Positions 5,459 to 9,718 of a stretch of 24,836 nucleotides of DNA are shown here, in pieces; within the stretch, counting starts at the first letter, position 1, and each line of letters opens with the position of its first letter. Made by a program: the position numbers and the translations under genes. Location: positions 1 through 24,836 of the IMG/VR virus record IMGVR_UViG_3300028794_000034, one strand, 5' to 3'. Origin of the DNA: a virus. The notes under the pieces were generated by a model, which made no database searches, was not told where the DNA came from, and saw only the letters and a program-made list of their open reading frames with translations.

Positions 5459-5632
5459 TTAGTCTGAGATGTACCGAGCGATGATCTTTCTGGCCCGCAC
5501 ATCTACCAACCTCTTCTTATATCCGTTGCCGATATTCAGGCCACGGTAGTAAAAGGCCGCTTGCTCGTGAGTTTCCAGGGTGTAGCGGGTGGCGTATGAA
5601 CCTTTACGTCGGCCAACTTGTACTTCGTACAT
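5459..5632 (-). CDS. Hypothetical small basic protein (57 residues)
   Basis: The ATG at 5630-5632 has the exact GGAGAGATC box. The protein begins MYEVQVGRRKGSYATRYTLE and continues with a helix (THEQAAFYYRGLNI) and a basic end (GYKKRLVDVRARKIIARYI). It is Tyr/Arg-rich with a strand-strand-helix-strand order, compatible with a small RNA- or DNA-binding fold, which is inference only. It lies between RNA elements A3 (upstream) and B1 (downstream). Confidence 0.6.
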   Translation of the reverse strand: MYEVQVGRRKGSYATRYTLETHEQAAFYYRGLNIGNGYKKRLVDVRARKIIARYISD

Positions 5633-5661
5633 GATCTCTCCTATGGCTCGGTATCACTAGG

Positions 5662-5716
5662 CTGCGATGCCGCCAATACCGCCCTCCCGAAGGAGGGCGA
5701 CAAAGGGTGGTCACAG
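5662..5716 (-). repeat. Intergenic structured RNA element, family A copy 3
   Basis: Nearly identical to copy 1: inner stem CGCCCTCC/GGAGGGCG with TTCG loop (5680-5699), CCACC paired with GGCGG. The outer stem is CTGTGA with TCGCAG, where one pair is a G-U wobble. It directly follows the stop of the gene ending at 5718 and precedes the ribosome site of 5459-5632. Confidence 0.75.
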
Positions 5717-5717
5717 A

Positions 5718-6197
5718 TCAGTTGAGCATGTCCGTCGGAGGAATCCAGCTCTCTTCGGCGGTCCAGCCGTTCGAACCCAGGAATTTGCGGGTGAAGTGGA
5801 CCGCGTAGCGGTAGCTCCACGGGTCGTTGTAGGGTTCGTCACTTTCTGAAGCGTAGAACGTGCCATCGCCGTTGTCCTCGTAGGCGCCGAGCCACTCAAG
5901 GACGTCCTGGACCTCTTCGGCCAGGGTCTCTGTGTCGCTCTCGTCTACATTCACTACCGGCCGAACGTCGTTGCGTGAGTCGTGAAGGACATACCGACTC
6001 CAAGAGCGGTCAATCCAGCCGCTCTCCTCCATGGGATCTTCTAGGCGGATCGTGTCCGACGCGGCGTCATAGTCGGAATCATCCGACCATTCTTCGCGTA
6101 CTTCCTCTTCCGTCTGCTGCGACATCTTTGCGTACTCTTCAACCGTTGCCTCCCACTTAACGCGGGTGCAAGTGATGTGAGCGAAGATGTTAGCCAT
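5718..6197 (-). CDS. Hypothetical acidic protein (159 residues)
   Basis: It starts at the ATG at 6195-6197 with the exact GGAGAGATC box; the open frame extends further upstream but without such a site. It opens MANIFAHITCTRVKWEATVE, then a very acidic stretch (about residues 28-60, EEEVREEWSDDSDYDAASD), and ends in an aromatic-rich part (SYRYAVHFTRKFLGSNGW). Strongly acidic early phage proteins can mimic DNA or bind host proteins, but no specific family is recognised. Flanked by RNA elements B2 and A3. Confidence 0.65.
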   Translation of the reverse strand: MANIFAHITCTRVKWEATVEEYAKMSQQTEEEVREEWSDDSDYDAASDTIRLEDPMEESGWIDRSWSRYVLHDSRNDVRPVVNVDESDTETLAEEVQDVLEWLGAYEDNGDGTFYASESDEPYNDPWSYRYAVHFTRKFLGSNGWTAEESWIPPTDMLN

Positions 6198-6208
6198 GAT
6201 CTCTCCTA

Positions 6209-6277
6209 CTGTCGAAACCGGCCTGAGTAGCCGAGCCAACCACCGGACCCGAAGGGCCGGGAGCTGGACTGTCACTC
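6209..6277 (-). repeat. Intergenic structured RNA element, family B copy 2
   Basis: On the minus strand: GAGTGACAGTC, CAGCTC, a hairpin CCGGCCC-TTCG-GGTCCGG, then CGGC-TACTCAG-GCCG. The last hairpin keeps the loop TACTCAG of copy 3, but its stem is one pair shorter on both sides compared with CGGTC/GACCG, a compensatory change. The stop codon of the upstream gene (6276-6278) overlaps the first bases of the element. Confidence 0.7.
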
Positions 6278-6641
6278 AGTGCTCTGCACAGATGTGAATG
6301 TAAGCGCCCTTCACTGCTTCGCCCCACGAAACTCCTTTGTCCTGGAGTTCTTGCACTCGGTTGAGCATATCGCCAACCTGTTCGGACGCGCCGAACGCCG
6401 TGGCGGTCTTGTGAGCGCTCTCGCCCTCGTACTGGACCAATTCCGACAGCGTGACGCCATGGGCGTACAGAACGTGTCCGACGATGCAGCTCGGCGCATT
6501 CTTAGCTTGATCGACATAAGAGCACATCACGTCAACCGCCGCATCCTCGCCACCGGGAGTGACGTAGGTGTAATCGGGACCCATCAGGTCGATGGCACTC
6601 TGGAGTGCTTCGATCGTCGACGTACGGGTGATCTTGATCAT
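6276..6641 (-). CDS. Hypothetical helical protein (121 residues)
   Basis: The ATG at 6639-6641 is preceded by GGAGAGCAAC. The protein is predicted mostly alpha-helical (TSTIEALQSAIDLMG, AAVDVMCSYVDQAKNA, VGDMLNRVQELQDKG) and ends in KGAYIHICAEH. The segment CIVGHVLYAHGVTLSEL is a conserved-looking core. No domain recognised. Its stop touches RNA element B2, and its leader is B3. Confidence 0.65.
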   Translation of the reverse strand: MIKITRTSTIEALQSAIDLMGPDYTYVTPGGEDAAVDVMCSYVDQAKNAPSCIVGHVLYAHGVTLSELVQYEGESAHKTATAFGASEQVGDMLNRVQELQDKGVSWGEAVKGAYIHICAEH

Positions 6642-6653
6642 GTTGCTCTCCTA

Positions 6654-6723
6654 GTACTTGTCGGTCCTGAGTAGACCGAGCCAACCGCCGGACCCTACGG
6701 GGCCGGGAGCTGGACTGTCACTC
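6654..6723 (-). repeat. Intergenic structured RNA element, family B copy 3
   Basis: On the minus strand: GAGTGACAGTC, CAGCTC, a stem of CCGG and CCC arms around CGTA, GGTTGGC, then TCGGTC-TACTCAG-GACCGA, then CAAGTAC. Most of it matches copy 2, and the 3' half matches copy 1. It begins at the stop of the gene ending at 6722 and ends just before the ribosome site of 6276-6641. Confidence 0.7.
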
Positions 6724-6979
6724 AGGCGTTGTGGTGGACCAAGGTGGTGGCTTGACCGAACGCGTCGAACGCGTCCATCGTGAATCGCTTGCCCCCAGTC
6801 CAGAATGCGACGTTCTTACCGCCGACCGCAGCGAGGGTGATGCGTTGCCGCACCAGCGCGCCGACCGCGTTCGTAAGAGTAGTGATCATTTCCTGGCCCA
6901 CGTGCTCGGCCATCATGTCCACGATCTCTTCGGAAGACTTAGCCAGGTGAGTGGGAACGGCCGTTGCCTTGTAGGTCAT
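6722..6979 (-). CDS. Hypothetical protein (85 residues), first gene of the leftward operon
   Basis: The ATG at 6977-6979 has the exact GGAGAGATC box. The sequence is MTYKATAVPTHLAKSSEEIV, a long helical region (DMMAEHVGQEMITTLTNAVG) and a Gly/aromatic end (GKNVAFWTGGKRFTMDAFDA). No family recognised. It is the first gene after a leader of about 600 nt with several promoters and RNA structures, so it is probably among the most strongly expressed early proteins (inference). Confidence 0.65.
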   Translation of the reverse strand: MTYKATAVPTHLAKSSEEIVDMMAEHVGQEMITTLTNAVGALVRQRITLAAVGGKNVAFWTGGKRFTMDAFDAFGQATTLVHHNA

Positions 6980-6997
6980 GATCTCTCCTAGAGACGA

Positions 6998-7018
6998 GAA
7001 CCGACCTAGCGTCGGTTC
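6998..7018 (-). other. Hairpin directly before the first gene of the leftward operon
   Basis: GAACCGAC and GTCGGTTC form a perfect 8-bp stem with a CTAGC loop on the plus strand. It is close to the ribosome site of the gene starting at 6979. The position matches the hairpins placed before other genes in this operon. Confidence 0.55.
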
Positions 7019-7061
7019 CCAGAGCGGAGAAGGGAAGGGAATGCCTGCCCCTCACCACTCT

Positions 7062-7099
7062 CTAGCCTGCCTAACGGCGCTACCCACTAGGCGGGCTAG
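7062..7099 (-). other. Imperfect stem-loop in leader
   Basis: CTAGCC-x-GCCTA pairs with TAGGC-x-GGCTAG: 11 pairs with one mismatch around a 14-base loop. No U-run follows on the minus strand, so it is not a standard terminator. Confidence 0.5.
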
Positions 7100-7156
7100 A
7101 AAGGAGAGTAAGTCCAGAAGCGACCGACCACGTTCGGTACACGCCTTAAGCTCGTT

Positions 7157-7240
7157 CGACTTCACTCGGTTCCCGCGTTCGGCGTTCGCATTCTCAGTGC
7201 TTGCAGCATAGGAGACGCCTAGCGGCGGGGAGTGAAGTCG
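7157..7240 (-). other. Long-range stem in leader
   Basis: CGACTTCACTC (7157-7167) and GAGTGAAGTCG (7230-7240) are an exact 11-bp inverted repeat. CCCGC and GCGGG just inside extend it, with a 4-base bulge. It encloses a GC-rich interior with further self-complementarity. This suggests a folded RNA domain rather than a coding region. Confidence 0.5.
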
Positions 7241-7318
7241 TGAGCGGCAGGGGAGCACCTAGCGGCTGTAAGCCGCGCTCTGGACTGCCCCGGACTGGTC
7301 ACGGGGGCTTTGGGCTCT

Positions 7319-7331
7319 CTGTTCAGTTTTC
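7319..7331 (-). promoter_or_regulatory. boxA-like antitermination or processing sequence
   Basis: On the minus strand the text CCTTGAAAACTGAACAG resembles the GAGAACTCAA(C/T)AG segment that I recall from actinobacterial rRNA leaders near boxA; two of 13 positions differ. It lies in the transcribed leader downstream of the promoter candidates. A role in Nus-dependent antitermination through the long leader is inferred. Confidence 0.35.
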
Positions 7332-7397
7332 AAGGATCAAGCACTCCGTTTGGCTGGCTTCCAACCTAGGGGCCTTTCAGCCCCGCCTCCCTGCGCT

Positions 7398-7444
7398 TCT
7401 TGCTGGGCTTTACTCTCTCAGATTCTTGCGAGTCTGTCAAGCCC
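7398..7444 (-). repeat. 47-bp direct repeat, copy 1, with promoter-like core
   Basis: Identical to 7473-7519 (75-bp offset). On the minus strand it contains TTGACA (7435-7440), a 17-base spacer and GAGAGT (7412-7417), close to the Streptomyces TAGRRT -10. It also has GGGCTT/AAGCCC ends and an inner stem AGATTC-TTGC-GAGTCT with one G-U pair. It may be a duplicated promoter, an RNA stem-loop or both. Confidence 0.6.
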
Positions 7445-7472
7445 TTGTCTTTCTGGTGTTTCTGTCTTGCGG

Positions 7473-7519
7473 TCTTGCTGGGCTTTACTCTCTCAGATTC
7501 TTGCGAGTCTGTCAAGCCC
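7473..7519 (-). repeat. 47-bp direct repeat, copy 2, with promoter-like core
   Basis: Exact copy of 7398-7444, with TTGACA at 7510-7515 and GAGAGT at 7487-7492 on the minus strand. The 28 bases separating the copies are unrelated. Confidence 0.6.
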
Positions 7520-7611
7520 GTGTGCTTGAGCGAGGTTTCCGCGTTCCCGGTCTTGTTTTAGGCCCTAAGGCGTTCTCGACTGGTTGCCGCTGTTCCTTGC
7601 TGCTGGATACG

Positions 7612-7640
7612 AACTTAGGTGTCGCCAAAGAACTTGTCAA
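7612..7640 (-). promoter_or_regulatory. Leftward sigma70-type promoter
   Basis: On the minus strand TTGACA (7635-7640), exactly 17 bases, then TAAGTT (7612-7617), with a start near 7604. It faces the leftward small-gene operon and lies downstream of the terminator of the preceding unit. It is among the better promoter matches in the window. Confidence 0.55.
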
Positions 7641-7671
7641 GCCAGGCAGGAAGATTCCTTGAAAGTCTCTA

Positions 7672-7689
7672 GGCGGCCCGTAGGCCGCC
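7672..7689. other. GC hairpin upstream of the leftward promoter
   Basis: GGCGGCC and GGCCGCC form a perfect 7-bp stem around CGTA. It sits between the terminator 7782-7807 and the promoter 7612-7640. It could be a second terminator or a protein-binding site. Confidence 0.4.
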
Positions 7690-7781
7690 CGCAGCAGCCA
7701 GGTAGTCCCCTAGCACCATCTGAGAGCGTCAGGCCCTTAGAACGGCGTTCTAGGGCTCTGTCGGGGTACATGAGGGCATGG

Positions 7782-7807
7782 AAAAGGCCGCCCCCAAAGG
7801 GGCGGCC
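7782..7807 (-). terminator. Rho-independent terminator of the two-gene leftward unit
   Basis: On the minus strand GGCCGCCCC and GGGGCGGCC form a perfect 9-bp stem with a TTTG loop (7786-7807), followed by TTTTCC. It lies 22 bp after the stop of the gene ending at 7830, in the correct orientation. Confidence 0.8.
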
Positions 7808-7829
7808 GTGGCGGAGAGGGGAGAGGCTG

Positions 7830-8477
7830 CTAACCGAATGTCACCATGCCCATCGCAGCCACCTGTAGCACTTGGTCTGCCGTATCGGCGTCAAAGTCTG
7901 TGGCGTCGGGGCCGATCTCAAGGAGGAGTCGGCACTCATCGATCGCGGTCTGAGTAGCGCCGTAGGCGTCTTCCCGGATGACCTTGACGGTTTCGATGAT
8001 CCGGTCATGGTCGATCACGAAGTTGAACCCGTCTACCGTGCCGGTGAGCATCCAAGAGCCATCGACTCGGTACTTGAGCGCTACATCCTCCCACCATGAG
8101 TAGCTGAGAGCGCCTGAGCCCACGAAGATGTCTTCCGTGTCCTGCTGAGTGATCACAATCTCCCCTTTGGTGATTTCAATGTCGTTTTCGGGGTACGCCT
8201 CAGCAAGCGCGTCTTCGAGCGAAAGGTTCCACTCGTCCTCGTGGCGCCTACCAGCGCAGACGAAACAGCCCTTGACGTTCTCTCCGTGAGCCGCCTCGTT
8301 GTCGCAGGGGTAGGCGTCTCGGACGCTGGATCGAATGCTTGCGACCACCTGATCAACGCGCTCTGAGGTGAGCTCGCGGGGGCAGTAGGTGCAAGCATCC
8401 TCGGTCATGGATTCATGCGAACTGGCATCCATGTGCTCTCCGCAACGAACGCTTCCGTCGTACAGCCGAACGTTCAC
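7830..8477 (-). CDS. Hypothetical protein with zinc-binding Cys clusters
   Basis: 215 residues from a GTG at 8475-8477, chosen because AGGAGTGATC precedes it with the same spacing as GGAGAGATC-ATG elsewhere; the longer frame starting at 8507 has no such site. The N-terminal third contains C12 with H15, C29-x2-C32 (CTYC), C58 and C71-x2-C74 (CFVC), so one or two zinc sites are likely. The C-terminal two thirds (LNSLEDA-type acidic helix, strands EITKGEIVITQ, and ALKYRVDGSWMLTGTVDGFN) look like a separate alpha/beta domain. No family recognised. It is second in a two-gene unit and ends in the terminator 7782-7807. Confidence 0.65.
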   Translation of the reverse strand: MNVRLYDGSVRCGEHMDASSHESMTEDACTYCPRELTSERVDQVVASIRSSVRDAYPCDNEAAHGENVKGCFVCAGRRHEDEWNLSLEDALAEAYPENDIEITKGEIVITQQDTEDIFVGSGALSYSWWEDVALKYRVDGSWMLTGTVDGFNFVIDHDRIIETVKVIREDAYGATQTAIDECRLLLEIGPDATDFDADTADQVLQVAAMGMVTFG

Positions 8478-8533
8478 GATCACTCCTAGCGAGGGAATCT
8501 GCCTCATCAGGCCCGGGAGATAATCCCCGGACG

Positions 8534-8553
8534 ACGCTCCCCAGAGGGAGCGT
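8534..8553 (-). other. Intergenic hairpin between the two genes of the leftward unit
   Basis: ACGCTCCC and GGGAGCGT arms form an 8-bp stem with a 4-base loop, just after the stop at 8559. It is placed like the structured elements between genes of the neighbouring operon, but differs in sequence. Confidence 0.5.
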
Positions 8554-8558
8554 TTCGG

Positions 8559-8717
8559 CTACAGCGAGAACGAGCGGGTATCGCCGATCAGGTGAAAGTC
8601 GGGGGCATCCTGCCCCGCCAAGGTGGCGGAGTTGATCAGAACCTCGGTCCAGCTCCCGTGGTCGTTCACGATCGTGCCGGTGAGGATGTAGGCGCCGTAC
8701 GGGATCTTGGTTTCCAT
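8559..8717 (-). CDS. Hypothetical small protein (52 residues)
   Basis: METKIPYGAYILTGTIVNDH, then GSWTEVLINSATLAGQDAPD and FHLIGDTRSFSL. The ATG at 8715-8717 has GGGAGCGATC directly upstream, the local initiation box. The alternating pattern (YILTGTIV, WTEVLINSA) suggests a small beta-sheet protein. It is first in the unit, 30 nt downstream of a promoter candidate. A longer frame on the same strand crosses it in another register and lacks a ribosome site. Confidence 0.6.
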   Translation of the reverse strand: METKIPYGAYILTGTIVNDHGSWTEVLINSATLAGQDAPDFHLIGDTRSFSL

Positions 8718-8755
8718 GATCGCTCCCTGTTTCGCGTTGGTCGGTGACGTGGACG

Positions 8756-8784
8756 ACTTTCCTCTGGTCCGCTGGTCTTGTCAA
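8756..8784 (-). promoter_or_regulatory. Leftward promoter candidate for the two-gene unit
   Basis: On the minus strand TTGACA (8779-8784), 17 bases, GAAAGT (8756-8761), with a start near 8749. The -35 box is perfect and the -10 weak, like the GAGAGT of the 47-bp repeats. The distance to the ATG at 8717 is suitable. Confidence 0.4.
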
Positions 8785-8819
8785 GTAAAGGTTTGGCAAA
8801 GTCAATCGGCCGGCTTGTT

Positions 8820-9240
8820 GGCAGACATATCGGACACGCTGGGGCATAGCAGGGCGTATCGGACATCTCTCGCATGTGCGACATGCGTAACGCGTGGTGT
8901 ATAGAGGGGAGCGTAGGACATGTCGGGACGTAGGGGGGCAGGCTAGGGCATATCGGACATGGCGGGCATAGGGGTATATGACAGTCCAATCCCCCCATAG
9001 ACACGCATCTGCGGCTGTATGCGCCCATATCACACGCATCTGCGTACATATCTCCACATAACCTACACATACACACATAGTCGGACATGTCCAGCCCTGC
9101 CATGCATACACATACGTTGGGCTGCATAGGTATACATGTACATCAGAGCGCAGCAGTGCTCACATGAGCGGGACAGATCAGACATGTCCTACATGTACCA
9201 GCATGTACACACATGTCACGCTGTGTCACCATATACCTGC
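8820..9240. repeat. Dense short repeats: TATCGGACA, GACATGTC/ACATGT, ACACGCATCTGCG
   Basis: TATCGGACA occurs near 8827, 8857 and 8951, and TCGGACATG also near 9081. ACATGT palindromes occur near 8918, 9084, 9134, 9183, 9190 and 9211; the site at 9083 is a 10-bp palindrome GGACATGTCC. ACACGCATCTGCG is repeated exactly at 9001-9013 and 9032-9044. The plus strand is G-rich before about 8985 and C/A-rich after it, a sharp skew switch. Confidence 0.6.
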
Positions 9241-9294
9241 GCAAGCTAGGACAAAGACCCCAGGGTTGTTGAATCCCGGACGAGTGTGTGTGTG

Positions 9295-9323
9295 TGAGAC
9301 CCACTAAAAATTTGTCATAGAAT
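9295..9323 (+). promoter_or_regulatory. Rightward promoter candidate for the late operon
   Basis: TAGAAT (9318-9323) is a perfect actinobacterial -10 box, with 17 bases to a weak TGAGAC (9295-9300). Start near 9330, leaving about 390 nt of leader before the terminase ATG. If the phage sigma-like factor (1542-2213) drives late genes, a different -35 is expected, and this match may be fortuitous. Confidence 0.35.
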
Positions 9324-9565
9324 CATGCACGGACAGTGACGACAGGACGTCTCACGATACACACAGAGTTACATTTGGTAAAGAGTTGGTAAAGACTGAG
9401 TACCCCCCCGTCTGGCCGGACGCCTCAACCGCGCTACTCTACTAATGACACTGTGACACAGTCTGGAGTTGGCAGGGGCCGGGGCGGTCGCCCCAGCGAG
9501 CGGCCCTGCCCAGTGGTCAGAAGCGTGTCAAGCTTGTCACCTACTAATAAGCTCTGGCACTCTCA

Positions 9566-9587
9566 GCAACCGCCTGAGGGCGGTTGC
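9566..9587 (+). other. Hairpin in late leader
   Basis: GCAACCGCC and GGCGGTTGC form a perfect 9-bp stem around TGAG. There is no T-run after it. It lies 130 bp before the terminase start. Confidence 0.5.
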
Positions 9588-9652
9588 GTACAGTGACTCA
9601 TTAACCAACGAACCTCGTACCTCGGTACTTACCCTCCGCCTTCTTTTATGTA

Positions 9653-9672
9653 CCGCAGCCCCTCGGCTGCGG
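9653..9672 (+). other. Hairpin just before the terminase gene
   Basis: CCGCAGCC and GGCTGCGG form a perfect 8-bp stem around CCTC, ending 46 bp before the terminase ATG. Confidence 0.5.
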
Positions 9673-9718
9673 AGAGCTGGAGACTTTAATAAGGACGGGA
9701 TACCCAAGGAAGGACACC

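Larger units (their letters stand above)
6980..7829 (-). other. Gene-free structured leader and promoter region of the leftward operon
   Basis: About 850 bases with no convincing gene. Reading leftward it holds: the terminator of the upstream unit (7782-7807), a hairpin (7672-7689), a promoter (7612-7640), two 47-bp direct repeats each carrying TTGACA (7398-7444, 7473-7519), a boxA-like site (7319-7331), a hairpin (7262-7276), a long-range stem (7157-7240), a 12-pair imperfect stem (7062-7099) and the hairpin at 6998-7018. Open frames crossing it on either strand lack ribosome sites or simply follow the repeats. From the right-most promoter the message would carry about 620 nt of untranslated leader, or a separate RNA could be processed from it. 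Confidence 0.6.
8718..9718. other. Gene-free divergent region upstream of the terminase
   Basis: About 1 kb without a supportable gene. It holds a leftward promoter candidate (8756-8784), a repeat-rich core (8820-9240), a rightward promoter candidate (9295-9323), two TTGGTAAAGA direct repeats (about 9375-9395), a near-palindrome at 9447-9463 (GACACTGTGACACAGTC), CTACTAAT at 9439 and 9541, and two hairpins before the terminase gene (9566-9587, 9653-9672). The place beside the terminase makes it a candidate for a packaging site, replication origin or late-gene control region. Long open frames across it are low-complexity and Cys/Pro-rich, so I do not call them. Confidence 0.6.

Noticed and set aside
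3993-5716. CRISPR-like reading of the spaced family A repeats
   Set aside because: Repeats are far apart, separated by genes rather than spacers of uniform size, and fold into hairpins with variable cores.
7052-7258. Leftward 68-residue frame in the leader
   Set aside because: No convincing ribosome site, and it overlaps the long-range stem 7157-7240; the RNA explanation fits better.
7201-7662. Rightward 153-residue frame with an internal protein repeat
   Set aside because: The protein repeat comes only from the 47-bp DNA repeat, whose 75-bp period keeps frame. No ribosome site, and the region has promoter and RNA-structure signals on the other strand.
8413-9127. Long leftward frames of 232 and 153 residues across the divergent region
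   Set aside because: Their products are rich in Cys, Pro, Tyr and Arg as a by-product of the short repeats, have no ribosome site, and clash with the better-supported gene 8559-8717.
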